DNA of 64,000 nucleotides from GCA-2730975 sp964576585 (GCA_964576585.1 CAZNWO010000001.1:1-64000), one strand, 5' to 3'. Numbered from the stretch's first letter, positions 1-9,584 are shown. Made by a program: numbers and translations. Notes: a model not told the origin generated them from the sequence alone.

Positions 1-54
1 AGCACCACCTTGCCAAGGTGGATGTCGAGGGTTCGAATCCCTTCGCCCGCTCCA
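1..54 (+). tRNA. tRNA-Gly(GCC), 5' end cut off by the window edge
   Basis: The anticodon stem-loop CACC-TTGCCAA-GGTG at about 6-20 gives anticodon GCC (glycine). It is followed by a T arm with GTTCGAATC, the 3' half of the acceptor stem (GCCCGC), discriminator T51 and an encoded CCA at 52-54. The D arm and 5' acceptor strand lie before the window. The next feature downstream is a convergent minus-strand phosphatase gene. Confidence 0.93.
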
Positions 55-70
55 TAACTGCCTGAATCAA

Positions 71-835
71 TCATGGATTCAGGTAGAGTAGCACTTCATT
101 GTGAAGTGCAGGGTGTGCCGCAACAGCAGAATTTCCATTACGCACATTTCCGCCATTCCATGCTGAAACTTTTGCTCCTGCCCCGTCCAAAATTGGTATG
201 GCACCAAAAACATCCCAAGGTGACACGATTGGGTCTGCCATTATATCGGCCTTACCTGTTGCAACCAAAAAGTATCCATAGCAATCCCCCCAAGTTCTGG
301 AAAAGTTTACCCTCTTGCTCAATGCAAGCCAATTATCATAATTTTGATGCATCCTGACATCTGCCTCATCTGATGTCAGTAGGGTAGCCTCTGAAATTGA
401 CTTTGGCAACCGACAGGAAACTTGCCTTCCATTACAAAGAGTTTTCTTACCATTTCCCACAAGCCACTCATTCAAAGCAGGCAAGTGTATAGCACCACAA
501 GCAGGAATTCCATTATGACAAAGGCACAAAACCGTTCCAAAAAGTGGTACGCCAGAGATAAATGACTTGGTGCCGTCAATTGGATCGATCATCCACAACC
601 ATTCTGCATCCTCTTTCTCTGAACCAAATTCCTCGCCTAAAATTCCATGCTCGGGAAAATTCGTGTTTATTTTTTTTCTAAGCAGTAACTCCACATTTCG
701 ATCGGCAATTGTAACTGGAGTGCCATCTTCTTTACGATCAACTCCAAGACTTGTTTCCGAAAAATGCTTCATGATCAAAGCACCACTCTCCTGAATCCAC
801 CCCCAAACAACCGCTTCGAAATCCTCAATGTTCAT
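71..835 (-). CDS. hisN: Inositol-monophosphatase-family phosphatase, probably histidinol-phosphatase (HisN type)
   Basis: This 254-residue protein has the Mg-dependent inositol monophosphatase fold. Visible metal and catalytic motifs are GEE at 67-69, DPIDGT at 84-89 and the late SPWD at 205-208. The segment TWGDCYGY at about 181-188 resembles the HisN branch that dephosphorylates L-histidinol phosphate, the penultimate step of histidine synthesis. No other his gene is nearby, so the substrate is inferred from this motif alone; an inositol-1-phosphatase or 3'-phosphoadenosine phosphatase is possible. Length is normal for the family. It starts at ATG 835 and is divergent from the exonuclease gene across fewer than 60 bases, so the two promoters must share that space. 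Confidence 0.8.
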   Translation of the reverse strand: MNIEDFEAVVWGWIQESGALIMKHFSETSLGVDRKEDGTPVTIADRNVELLLRKKINTNFPEHGILGEEFGSEKEDAEWLWMIDPIDGTKSFISGVPLFGTVLCLCHNGIPACGAIHLPALNEWLVGNGKKTLCNGRQVSCRLPKSISEATLLTSDEADVRMHQNYDNWLALSKRVNFSRTWGDCYGYFLVATGKADIMADPIVSPWDVFGAIPILDGAGAKVSAWNGGNVRNGNSAVAAHPALHNEVLLYLNP

Positions 836-862
836 CTTGATGACTTGCCTTCATGATCCAAT

Positions 863-1546
863 ATGTTGATCTACTTGCAAATGGATTTTTCCATGAATTG
901 GCAAAAGGCGAAAATAGGAGTAATTGACTTCGAGGGATCTGTCCGTACTGGAATTGTCGAATATGGGTACGTGACCATAAAGAAAAGCAAAATCATTAAT
1001 TCCGAAACAAGCTGCTGTAATCCATCTAAAAAGCTAATGGCGGAGGAAGAAAAGTCTTACAGATTGAAACATGCAGCACTTTCTACCCACGCTCATTTCA
1101 GCGACAAAAGAGAGCTATTCATGCACCTGCACAGATCAGTAGATGTTTTTTGTGCTCACCATTCCACGATCGAAGAAAATTTTTTTAAAATGCATTGGCC
1201 TTACCCAACTAAACGCCAATTCTTTAAATCTGCATCTTGGGGTCCTTGGCTTGACACAAGAAAAATTTACGAAAATTTATACCCTTCTTTAGGAGATTTT
1301 AGTCTAAGTCATCTCGTGCAAACATTTAATCTGGATGAAAAACTTAGGGAAAATGCTTCCAAGTACTGTCCTCCCGAAAGAAGGGAACCGCACTGTGCGC
1401 TTTATGATGCTTTGGCTTCGGCCTTGTTGATCAATAGATTTAAGGACATTCCAGAGGTTGCGTGTACTAGCTTAGAGTGGATGCTGCAGGCCAGTGCATC
1501 GGGGAAGAAGAAACGCCTGGAACTAAATCAGTTGTCTCTTTTCTAA
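863..1546 (+). CDS. DEDDh-type 3'-5' exonuclease (DnaQ/RNase T superfamily)
   Basis: The N-terminal IDFEGS (D22, E24) is the first acidic motif of DnaQ-like exonucleases. AHHSTIEENFF (98-108) occupies the second motif, with Glu where Asp is usual. D131 in WLDTRKIY and H177...D182 near the C-terminus supply the rest of the site, so this is the His (h) subtype. A single catalytic domain of 227 residues fits an epsilon-like or stand-alone proofreading or repair nuclease; the substrate cannot be told. In-frame ATGs at 881 and 893 are plausible alternative starts, and 893 would place the catalytic Asp nearer the usual distance from the N-terminus. None has a convincing ribosome site. Its stop codon overlaps that of gyrA on the other strand (CTAA at 1543-1546). 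Confidence 0.7.
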   Translation: MLIYLQMDFSMNWQKAKIGVIDFEGSVRTGIVEYGYVTIKKSKIINSETSCCNPSKKLMAEEEKSYRLKHAALSTHAHFSDKRELFMHLHRSVDVFCAHHSTIEENFFKMHWPYPTKRQFFKSASWGPWLDTRKIYENLYPSLGDFSLSHLVQTFNLDEKLRENASKYCPPERREPHCALYDALASALLINRFKDIPEVACTSLEWMLQASASGKKKRLELNQLSLF

Positions 1547-4149
1547 GTCTCAGCAACATCATCTTCGTCGTTGCTTTCCTTCTCATTCGGCTCATTGCCT
1601 TCATCTGGATCAACTTCATTAGGTGAGGTTGTTTCTACGGCAGAATTCTCGATCACGTCGTCAGTTGCATTTGCATGATCTTCGTCCTCCTCCGCGTCTT
1701 CGTCACCCTCTTTCATCTGAATGACGCGGGAAACCGCGACCAGACGATCACCCTTCGCCAAGCCCACTAGCTTTACTCCCTTTGTGCCTCGACTCGTTGA
1801 TCTGACATTAAGAACAGGACAGCGTATAGCCTGACCTTTTTTTGTGAGCATCATTATCTCATCGTCTTGATCTACGGCTAGTGCTCCAGCGAGAGCCTCC
1901 GCATCCATAGCTATTACCCCATAGCCTCCTCGTTTGCGAGGAGTATTGTCCTCACCCTCTCCGCCACGAGGCAAAAACGCTGAAAATTCGGTACGAATAC
2001 CAAGTCCATTTGCGCCAGCAATAAGCAGCAGTCTGCTGTCATCAACAACCAGCATGGTCTCGACATAATCGCCTTCCCGCAACCTCACACCTCGAACACC
2101 TCGAGTCACTCGTCCTTGGTTTCGTAGTTGGTTTTCATGAAAGCGAAGTCCCTTTCCGTTGTGAGTAAGAATGAGTAAATGATCCTCGCCCGTAGTTTTC
2201 TTGGCTTCGATTACGGTATCTCCCTCGTCGACGTTTATTCCAATCAAGCCTCCCTTTCGATGATTTCGATAGGCCGAAAGCGGCGTCTTCTTAACAACCC
2301 CATTTCTAGTTGAAAGAACGAGTGAAACGGGTTGATCGAAATCTTCGACGCAAATCATTGCGGCAACCTTCTCAGCCTTTTGCATTTGAAGGAGATTGAC
2401 TATGCTGCGTCCCTTTGAATCTCTCTTTCCTTCAGGAATCTCGTAAACTTTTTCAACATAAACCCGACCATTGTTCATGAAAAACATCATGGTGTCGTGA
2501 GCATTGGCAGTAAATAGTTGGTCTATGGGATCCTCTTCTCTTTGACCGCTTCCTATGACACCTTTGCCGCCTCGATGCTGCGAACGATACTCTTCCACGG
2601 AGGTTCGCTTTATGAAGCCCTTTTTCGTAATCGTGATCACGCAACCATCATTAGGGATGAGGTCCTCCATTCGGAGGTCTCCCTCTGCTTCGGTAATGAC
2701 GCACCTTCTTGTGGAAGGGTAAGCCGCCTTCATTTCGAGCAACTCCTCTTTGATGACCCCGAGCAACCGACTTTCATTGCCCAAAATTTCTCGGAAGCCC
2801 TCAATCAGCTTCATCAATTCAGCGTATTCCTCCTCGATTTTTTCTCTCTCCATTCCAGTAAGCTGGTAGAGCCTTAAGTCAAGGATTGCATTTGCCTGCC
2901 TCTCGGAGATGGGGAACCTCTCCATTAGGCGCTCCTTGGCCTCGTTGCGGTTGGAGGAAGCTCGGATGATCCGAACAAATTCGTCAAGATTGTCCAGGGC
3001 TATCTTGTAACCCTCGAGGATGTGTGCCCTATCTTCCGCCTTTCGAAGGCGAAATTCCGTACGACGATAAATCACCTCGCGACGATGCTCGACATAGCAT
3101 TCGAGCATTTCCTTTATGTTCATTTGGCGAGGGCGCCGTTTGTCGATGGCAAGAAGTATTACACCAAATGAACTTTCAAGGGCCGTCATCTTGTAAAGTT
3201 TGTTGATGGTGACTCTCTCGATTTCACCCATCTTCAGCTCGACGACGATACGGGTGACTTCGGTGGACTCGTCCCGCAGGTCACTGACGCCGTCTAGCAA
3301 CTTGTCTTTGACTAGCTCGGCTATTCGAGATACGAGATTTGCCCGATTTACGTTGTAGGGTATCTCGGTAATGACAATTTGTTGCCGCCCGCTGTCCAAC
3401 TCTTCGACCTCAACGGTACCGCGCATTCTAACAATACCTCTACCAGTCTTCATGTAGGACTCAATGCCCGAACGCCCAGCGATGGATCCCCCAGTAGGAA
3501 AATCAGGTCCGGGCAAATGCTGCATCAACTCGTCAATGGAAGTATTCGGGTTGTCGATCAACGCACAAACCGCATCGATAACCTCACCTATATTATGGGG
3601 AGGCACATTGGTAGTCATACCGACAGCAATACCCGTCGAGCCGTTCATCAATAAGTTTGGCAAAGACGCTGGCAATACAGTTGGTTCGGTGGAACTTTCC
3701 TTGTAGTTTGGAGCGAAATCCACGGTATCCTCGTCGATGCCCTGAAGCATTTCTTCCGCCAAACGCGTGAGCCGACATTCAGTATACCTGTAAGCGGCCG
3801 CGGAATCTCCGTCCACCGAACCGAAGTTGCCTTGGCCGTCCACCAGAGGATAGCGCATGACCCAATTCTGGGTCATGCGAACCAAAGTATCGTAAACGGA
3901 GCCATCACCATGAGGATGATAATTCTTGAGCACTTCTCCAACCACTCCTGCACATTTGTCGTAGGGACGATTATGCAAAAGTCCCTCGCGAAGCATGGCG
4001 TAAAGCACGCGCCTCTGGACGGGCTTGAAGCCGTCGCGCACATCGGGAAGTGCCCGACTGACGATAACCGACATCGAGTAATCGATGTAGGCCGTTTGCA
4101 TAATCTCCGTTATGTTTGCGGGTATCAGGCGTTCTGATGATTCTTCCAT
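1543..4149 (-). CDS. gyrA: DNA gyrase subunit A
   Basis: GyrA is the breakage-reunion subunit of the A2B2 enzyme that introduces negative supercoils. The 868 residues include the winged-helix/tower region with active-site Tyr122 in AAAYRYTE and a C-terminal beta-pinwheel carrying a GyrA-box variant (QHRGGKG). An acidic tail follows from about residue 815 to the end. Numbering matches E. coli exactly across the quinolone region (HPHGD at 79-82... with Asp87 kept), but position 83 is Gly and 84 is Ser. The GyrA box supports gyrase rather than topoisomerase IV. It lies 52 bases downstream of gyrB and is presumably co-transcribed. No Shine-Dalgarno sequence is visible before ATG 4149. Confidence 0.97.
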   Translation of the reverse strand: MEESSERLIPANITEIMQTAYIDYSMSVIVSRALPDVRDGFKPVQRRVLYAMLREGLLHNRPYDKCAGVVGEVLKNYHPHGDGSVYDTLVRMTQNWVMRYPLVDGQGNFGSVDGDSAAAYRYTECRLTRLAEEMLQGIDEDTVDFAPNYKESSTEPTVLPASLPNLLMNGSTGIAVGMTTNVPPHNIGEVIDAVCALIDNPNTSIDELMQHLPGPDFPTGGSIAGRSGIESYMKTGRGIVRMRGTVEVEELDSGRQQIVITEIPYNVNRANLVSRIAELVKDKLLDGVSDLRDESTEVTRIVVELKMGEIERVTINKLYKMTALESSFGVILLAIDKRRPRQMNIKEMLECYVEHRREVIYRRTEFRLRKAEDRAHILEGYKIALDNLDEFVRIIRASSNRNEAKERLMERFPISERQANAILDLRLYQLTGMEREKIEEEYAELMKLIEGFREILGNESRLLGVIKEELLEMKAAYPSTRRCVITEAEGDLRMEDLIPNDGCVITITKKGFIKRTSVEEYRSQHRGGKGVIGSGQREEDPIDQLFTANAHDTMMFFMNNGRVYVEKVYEIPEGKRDSKGRSIVNLLQMQKAEKVAAMICVEDFDQPVSLVLSTRNGVVKKTPLSAYRNHRKGGLIGINVDEGDTVIEAKKTTGEDHLLILTHNGKGLRFHENQLRNQGRVTRGVRGVRLREGDYVETMLVVDDSRLLLIAGANGLGIRTEFSAFLPRGGEGEDNTPRKRGGYGVIAMDAEALAGALAVDQDDEIMMLTKKGQAIRCPVLNVRSTSRGTKGVKLVGLAKGDRLVAVSRVIQMKEGDEDAEEDEDHANATDDVIENSAVETTSPNEVDPDEGNEPNEKESNDEDDVAET

Positions 4150-4201
4150 GGGAATTGGCGGGAATGAAGATTAAATGGGTTGGACTTCTGTAGTCGGAAA
4201 T

Positions 4202-6718
4202 TTACACATCGAGATAAGATACATTCAGTGCATTGTCCTCGATAAAGGCCCTTCGAGAGGGAACGTCTTCTCCCATGAGCATGGAGAAAGTTTGGTCTGC
4301 TGCTGCTGCATCGGCCACATCTACTTTAAACAGACTGCGGGTGGTTGGATCCATTGTGGTTTCAAAAAGTTGCTTGGGATTCATCTCCCCCAGACCTTTG
4401 TAGCGCTGAATCTGAAGACCTTTGCGACCAAGCAGGCGAATGTTTTCTAGTACCTCAATCAATGAATGAATCAATATTTCGTTTTCCTTAGAATCATGAC
4501 CTAAATTTTCCACCAACTTAAAATTGGATTTATCGGCATCAAAATGATCGATTTCAATCCCTAGCGAAGTGATGGAGTCTATGACTTTCTCAATCTCACT
4601 GGCCTCAAAGATTTCGTGCACCGAAATTCGCCTGCGCACGATCTGGCCATCAATCTCAAGTTCGCTGAAAATCATGCCGTCGCGTTCCTCGGGAGGGATC
4701 TCCTTTGCCTCGAAAAACCCCTCGCGAGCCTCGGCATCAACAAAAAATCGATATTCTTCCTTGTTCCCCGTACGAATGCGGGCCAAATAGCGAGGCAGCT
4801 TTCCTGAATCCGAGTCGTATTTGCTTAGGTATCGCGTGAGGTCGCAACCGTATCGTCGAACACCGGCACCCAGTGCCTCAAGCCGAGACAAGGACTCGAC
4901 CAACTGAGAAACCACTTCCGCCGAAAAGGTCTGGCCGTCGGAGGTACGAACCAAGGAAACGTCCTCCGCGCCAAGCTTCAACAAGATGCGGCTCATCTCG
5001 GCATCGTCCTCTATATACTGTTCGGTCTTTCGACGCTTGATTTTATAAAGCGGCGGACGAGCAACGTAAATGTAACCACGCTCGATAAGCCCACGCATTT
5101 GCCGGAAAAGAAAGGTCAGCAGAAGAGTGCGAATGTGGGCACCGTCGACATCGGCATCCGTCATGATAATGATTTTGTGATAACGCGCCTTGTCGGCGTC
5201 GAAGGCACCATCATCTTCATGGTCGCCGATTCCTGTTCCTACCGCAGTGATCAAACTGCGTATCTCCGCATTGTTCAACACCTTGTCCAGGCGCGCCTTT
5301 TCAACATTCAACAACTTCCCGCGAAGAGGGAGAATGGCCTGCGTGAGACGATCGCGGCCCTGTTTTGCCGAACCACCTGCGGAGTCTCCCTCCACGATGT
5401 ACAGTTCACTTTTCGCGGGATCCTTCTCCGCACAATCGGCGAGCTTGCCCGGCAAGCCGCCTCCGGCAAGGGCTCCTTTCCTAACGGTTTCACGCGCCTT
5501 GCGAGCAGCCTCGCGAGCTCTGGCGGCATGCACGACCTTATCAATGATGACGCGAGCTTCATCTGGGTTGGTCTCGAAATGATATTTCATTTTCTCACCA
5601 ACAATCTTCTGCACGATTCCATCCACCTCGCGATTGGACAGCTTCGTCTTGGTCTGGCCTTCGAAGCGAGGCTCGGGAACCTTAACAGAAATGACAGCAG
5701 TTAACCCTTCCCGGGCATCGTCTCCCGTCAAAGACAGGTCCTTGTCCTTAATCAAGTCGTTTGCTTTTGCATAGTTGTTAATCACTCGGGTCAGGGCAGT
5801 CCTGAAGCCAGACAAGTGAGTGCCGCCCTCGATGTTGTGTATCGAGTTCGCATAGGAATAGATTTGGTCGCTGAAGCCATCATTGTACATCAAGGCAACA
5901 TCCACCAGGATAGTGCCGTCACCACTTTCATTAGGAGCTTCGCCCGAAAAACCGATGGGATCAGGATGCAGGGTCGTTTTGCTTTCGTTCAAATAGGCAA
6001 CATACTCGCGAATGCCGTCATCGAACTTGAAATGCTGACTGCGTCCGTCTCTCTCGTCTTCGAGGGTAATGGTCACTCCGGGATTAAGAAAGGCAAGCTC
6101 GCGCAAACGCTTGACCAAAATATCGAACTTGAAGTCTCGGATTTCGGTGAAAATCTGCGAGTCCGGCAGGAAGGTAATCTTCGTCCCGGTTCTCTTGGTG
6201 GATCCAGTGATATTAAGCTCTTGGGTAGTGATGCCACGCGAAAACTCCATCGAGTGAACCTTGCCCTCCCTACGAACCTCGACGACGAACCATTCGGAAA
6301 CCGCATTGACGCACTTTGCGCCCACGCCATGCAACCCGCCAGAAACTTGATATGCACCTTTGCCGAACTTGCCGCCAGCATGCAAGTTGGTCAGGACCAG
6401 TTCCAGGGCAGGCATGTTATGCTTGGGGTGCATGTCGACCGGAATCCCGCGACCATCATCCTCTACCGAACAGGATCCGTCGTTGTGCACGTTGACCTTG
6501 ATCTCCGAGCAATAGCCCGCCAGTGCCTCGTCGATCGAATTGTCCAATATCTCAAAAACGCAATGATGAAGGCCTCTTTCGTGAGTGTCTCCAATGTACA
6601 TGTCGGGGCGCTTTCTAACGCCTTCGAGACCTTCGAGCTTTTGGATTTTCGAGGCATCATAACGCTCACTTTCCGGAAGTTCCTCGGGTAAGCTTTCAGT
6701 CGGTTTGTTTTCGTCCAT
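4202..6718 (-). CDS. gyrB: DNA gyrase subunit B
   Basis: GyrB is the ATPase subunit of DNA gyrase. The GHKL ATPase domain is at the N-terminus (DNSIDEALAG near residue 50). The transducer domain follows, then the TOPRIM domain with EGDSAGGSAKQGR near 442-454 and DADVDGAH near 520-527. The C-terminus contains QRYKGLGEMN and ends with the usual ALNVSYLDV-like tail. The 838 residues are slightly longer than E. coli GyrB (804), with extra sequence between the TOPRIM and tail regions. It is the first gene of a gyrB-gyrA unit with a good promoter at 6757-6785. The start at ATG 6718 is followed closely by the conserved YDASKIQKLEGLE region. Confidence 0.97.
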   Translation of the reverse strand: MDENKPTESLPEELPESERYDASKIQKLEGLEGVRKRPDMYIGDTHERGLHHCVFEILDNSIDEALAGYCSEIKVNVHNDGSCSVEDDGRGIPVDMHPKHNMPALELVLTNLHAGGKFGKGAYQVSGGLHGVGAKCVNAVSEWFVVEVRREGKVHSMEFSRGITTQELNITGSTKRTGTKITFLPDSQIFTEIRDFKFDILVKRLRELAFLNPGVTITLEDERDGRSQHFKFDDGIREYVAYLNESKTTLHPDPIGFSGEAPNESGDGTILVDVALMYNDGFSDQIYSYANSIHNIEGGTHLSGFRTALTRVINNYAKANDLIKDKDLSLTGDDAREGLTAVISVKVPEPRFEGQTKTKLSNREVDGIVQKIVGEKMKYHFETNPDEARVIIDKVVHAARAREAARKARETVRKGALAGGGLPGKLADCAEKDPAKSELYIVEGDSAGGSAKQGRDRLTQAILPLRGKLLNVEKARLDKVLNNAEIRSLITAVGTGIGDHEDDGAFDADKARYHKIIIMTDADVDGAHIRTLLLTFLFRQMRGLIERGYIYVARPPLYKIKRRKTEQYIEDDAEMSRILLKLGAEDVSLVRTSDGQTFSAEVVSQLVESLSRLEALGAGVRRYGCDLTRYLSKYDSDSGKLPRYLARIRTGNKEEYRFFVDAEAREGFFEAKEIPPEERDGMIFSELEIDGQIVRRRISVHEIFEASEIEKVIDSITSLGIEIDHFDADKSNFKLVENLGHDSKENEILIHSLIEVLENIRLLGRKGLQIQRYKGLGEMNPKQLFETTMDPTTRSLFKVDVADAAAADQTFSMLMGEDVPSRRAFIEDNALNVSYLDV

Positions 6719-7182
6719 GGAAAAGTCTTTGAATTACAGTTTGAATATTAGCAAGCCTTATAGTCTTGGGCGATGTTTTAGTCAAATTAAGTATGCGTGA
6801 AATTAAGTGCCTTCCAAGACTGCTTCAATCAACCAAAATACACAGTCTGGGTCAAGGGGTTTTCGGTACAAAAAACGACATTTTTAAGCGAATGAGAAGA
6901 AAGTAAAAAACTTTTCAACCTAATGGTTTTTATTTCATAAATTGTTTTTCTCCAATGATATGAATATTTCTCTTGATTCTAAATTCCAAGATTTTTTGCA
7001 ATCGTCGACCAAAACCTTGCAACATATCCGAAAAATCTTTCCCAAACCGCATTGGAAAAACTTCAGTTTAAAGATTTCCGGACGATTGGATTACAAGGGG
7101 AAAACCCAAAGCCCGAAACAATTTTCGAGCGACAAGGGAAATTAGCGAAAGATAAATTAAAGTTATTCGGACGAGAGTGCGT
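6719..7182. other. Intergenic region between gyrB and the SLC13 transporter
   Basis: This 464-base AT-rich stretch holds the gyrB promoter at its left end. No RNA gene, strong terminator or repeat was recognised. A plus-strand frame runs without a stop from 6983 to 7213 (77 codons) but has no usual start codon and runs antisense into the transporter's 3' end. A second, overlapping frame starts at a TTG at 6942 and is 67 codons long. Neither resembles a protein I know, so neither is called a gene. Confidence 0.5.
6757..6785 (-). promoter_or_regulatory. Predicted sigma-70 promoter of gyrB-gyrA
   Basis: On the minus strand, TTGACT (6780-6785) and TATAAG (6757-6762) are separated by exactly 17 bases. 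Each hexamer matches five of six consensus positions. Transcription would begin near 6750 and leave a leader of about 30 bases before ATG 6718. The leader has no Shine-Dalgarno motif. Confidence 0.7.
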
Positions 7183-9036
7183 TCAAGCACCAAAAGGATG
7201 CTTTCCCCAAAAGTAGCCGATCAAGAAAACACTGGAGAAGAAATAGAGGAGATTTAGGGGAAGGCCTATTTTAACGAAATCACGAAAACGATATCCCCCA
7301 ACACTGTAGACGTAGGTATTAGTTTGATAGCCAATCGGAGTCGTGAAACTGGCGGATGCCGCGATGCATGTAGCTACCAGAAAAGCTCTTGCGTCCGAAG
7401 CGGTTAGCTCTATGGACTGCGCCAACTCAAGGGCAATTGGCGCCATGATAACAATGGTTGCCGTATTGGACAAAATTTCCGTCAAAACCGCAGTAGTCAG
7501 GTAGAGTGCGGCCAAGAGAAGAAAAAATCGCCATTCTTCCGGGGCATAGGACAAAACGCCTATCGAGAGCCCTTCGGCAATCAGCGATGAGGCACCGGAA
7601 GTCTTCATGGCCAACCCGAGGGTAAGCATTCCGTAAATCAAAACCAAGATATTCCACTCCACGGAAGCATAACCTTCTTTTGGCTTGATGCAACCAGTTG
7701 CAAACAAAACGGCCACACCAATGAGGGCAGAGGCAACGATAGGCATGATTTCGAAAGTTGCAAGACCGACGATGCCCCCAATGACGCAAAGCACGACAGG
7801 TGCCTTAGACGATTTTTCTTTCAAGGAAACAGCCGGCCGATCCAATAATACCAAGTCTTCGCTCTTGCGAAGGTTTTCGATGGCTTTTTCGGAGCCGAGA
7901 AGCAAAAGAGTATCGGTCGACTGCAGGCGAGCGGTCTTAAGTTCCCGCGCCAAGTTTTTCCCCTTCCTGTGAATTGCCAGCACGGAAACGTCGAAGTGCT
8001 TTCTGAAATCGATTTCAAGAAGGCTTTTTGAGGCGAATGGTGATGCCTGTCCGATGACACCTTCAACCATCATTCCGGCAGAGGTCGAAACCTGCTCAAG
8101 CCCAAGATTGCTGTCGCTGAGCAATTGCAGTCCTTCCAGGTTTCTCGCATTGGCCAAATCTGGTGGTCTAAACGACAAGACAAGCCTATCTCCAACCTCA
8201 AGGATTAGTTCCTTATCATGACTGGGCAAAACTTGATTTCCCCTGATAACATCCAAGAGGCGCATGCCCCTAAATTCCCTCAATCCGGAATTTTCGACAC
8301 TTTTTCCGATCAAGGGCGATTCCTGACAGATGATTGCCTCGGTAACGTATTCCTTGTGTTCTATGTCCGAAAGAATTGATGAGAGCGCCTCGCGATTTGG
8401 CAAAAGGCGACGCCCAAACAGCAACAGATAGGCAGTAGCTACGAAGAAAAGCGGCAAACCGATCTTTGCCAACTCGAACATTCCCAAGGGGGCCATGTCT
8501 GGGTAAAGTACGTTTTCCCCCATAATCCCACTGGCCAGAACATTGGTGCTCGTACCCATTAAAGTGCAACATCCGCCAAAGATCGATGCGTAAGACATGG
8601 GAATAAGCAGCTTTGAGGAAGGGATATTCATGGACCTTGAAAGACTCATGACCACGGGCAAGAAAACGACCACCACCGGGGTATTGTTTACGAAGGCGGA
8701 AATAACCGCAACGGACGCAATCAGGGCCAACAAAAATCTTCGATACCCAATGCCTACGAGCCTCGCAAGCCACCCAGAAGCTATTTCAATCAAATGGCTC
8801 TTGCCCAATGCTGCGCTCACGATGAACATCGCCAAGATGGTAAGTGGAGCCGGGTTTGCGAAAACCCCTAGAATTTCGTTTAGCCCGGGAAGGCGATTGG
8901 AGTCGGAAACTAAGGAAACCAAGGTGATGATCGCAAAAACACATATTGCAGTCAAATCGACGGGGACACGCTCAAGAACAAAGCTCGCCAATGCACACGC
9001 CAAGAGACCCAAGACAAAAACAATTTCCCAACACAT
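7183..9036 (-). CDS. SLC13/DASS-type anion transporter with two RCK_C (TrkA-C) domains
   Basis: The 617 residues give an inner-membrane transporter. Hydrophobic segments at about 1-205 and 400-617 form two inverted halves, each with a substrate/Na+ signature (FVNNTPVVVVFLP in the first, LSNTATIVIMAP in the second). Between them lie two soluble RCK_C/TrkA-C modules at roughly 215-390. This architecture is common in bacterial permeases annotated for sulfate, citrate or dicarboxylate; the substrate cannot be read from the sequence. The RCK_C pair probably binds a small regulatory ligand. The gene stands alone, with gyrB downstream on the same strand and the tautomerase gene 42 bases upstream, also on the same strand. 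The two may be co-transcribed. Confidence 0.85.
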   Translation of the reverse strand: MCWEIVFVLGLLACALASFVLERVPVDLTAICVFAIITLVSLVSDSNRLPGLNEILGVFANPAPLTILAMFIVSAALGKSHLIEIASGWLARLVGIGYRRFLLALIASVAVISAFVNNTPVVVVFLPVVMSLSRSMNIPSSKLLIPMSYASIFGGCCTLMGTSTNVLASGIMGENVLYPDMAPLGMFELAKIGLPLFFVATAYLLLFGRRLLPNREALSSILSDIEHKEYVTEAIICQESPLIGKSVENSGLREFRGMRLLDVIRGNQVLPSHDKELILEVGDRLVLSFRPPDLANARNLEGLQLLSDSNLGLEQVSTSAGMMVEGVIGQASPFASKSLLEIDFRKHFDVSVLAIHRKGKNLARELKTARLQSTDTLLLLGSEKAIENLRKSEDLVLLDRPAVSLKEKSSKAPVVLCVIGGIVGLATFEIMPIVASALIGVAVLFATGCIKPKEGYASVEWNILVLIYGMLTLGLAMKTSGASSLIAEGLSIGVLSYAPEEWRFFLLLAALYLTTAVLTEILSNTATIVIMAPIALELAQSIELTASDARAFLVATCIAASASFTTPIGYQTNTYVYSVGGYRFRDFVKIGLPLNLLYFFSSVFLIGYFWGKHPFGA

Positions 9037-9078
9037 ATTGCCTTCCAGTACTTCTGCCGATGGGTTTAAAAGGAAGTG

Positions 9079-9426
9079 CTAAGCGAAAGTACGACCTTTC
9101 CAACCCCAAAATTCGCGAGGTACATCCCTGAAATTCAAGTAAATGCGATCCTTCGACACCGAAAGGCTGTTCTCAAGAAAGTCACAAATGGCAGCAGACA
9201 ACAAAGGCACATCCGAAGAAGACAAGCCGATGGAAAAAAGCTCGCCATAAATTGCGGGTTCTTCCGTTCCTGCAAATGCCAGTTTTTCACCAGCTTTGAC
9301 TCGAACCATTACAAAAGCCTCCGATTTTTCCAACCATTCTGAACACTTGGTGGATAAACTTCGTAAAAGCTCTTTCTCTTGGTTCGCCGACACTGGGCAG
9401 TTCGTCACAATGGAAAGGTAAGGCAT
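9079..9426 (-). CDS. MIF-like tautomerase
   Basis: The start at ATG 9426 puts Pro at position 2 (MPYLSIVTN), the catalytic base of the tautomerase superfamily after Met removal. It gives 115 residues, the exact length of macrophage migration inhibitory factor. The C-terminus (SKDRIYLNFRDV...GWKGRTFA) follows the MIF pattern RVYINYYDM...GWNNSTFA closely. Phenylpyruvate or dopachrome tautomerase activity is therefore likely in vitro; the physiological role in bacteria is unclear. The CXXC redox motif of animal MIF is absent (AIYG at that place). An in-frame extension to 9489 adds 21 hydrophobic residues but would bury the catalytic proline and is rejected. Confidence 0.82.
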   Translation of the reverse strand: MPYLSIVTNCPVSANQEKELLRSLSTKCSEWLEKSEAFVMVRVKAGEKLAFAGTEEPAIYGELFSIGLSSSDVPLLSAAICDFLENSLSVSKDRIYLNFRDVPREFWGWKGRTFA

Positions 9427-9584
9427 GATTAGGAAAAATTGAAAAGATAGAAGACTACTAGCGAAAGAGTGAAAAGGTAAATCGATCAAACCAAGATTGC
9501 AAAATAGAAGAAATTAAAGCATCTTGAAGGAACTTTCCGAAGCTATCCCAGGCAGTTGCTTCTAAATTTAATCCAGCAAGAACG

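Noticed and set aside
5099..6691. Long plus-strand frames (201 and 291 codons) inside gyrB
   Set aside because: They are antisense to a fully conserved gyrB and have no family features.
9427..9489. Upstream extension of the MIF-like gene
   Set aside because: It would mask the catalytic N-terminal proline and make the protein longer than the family.
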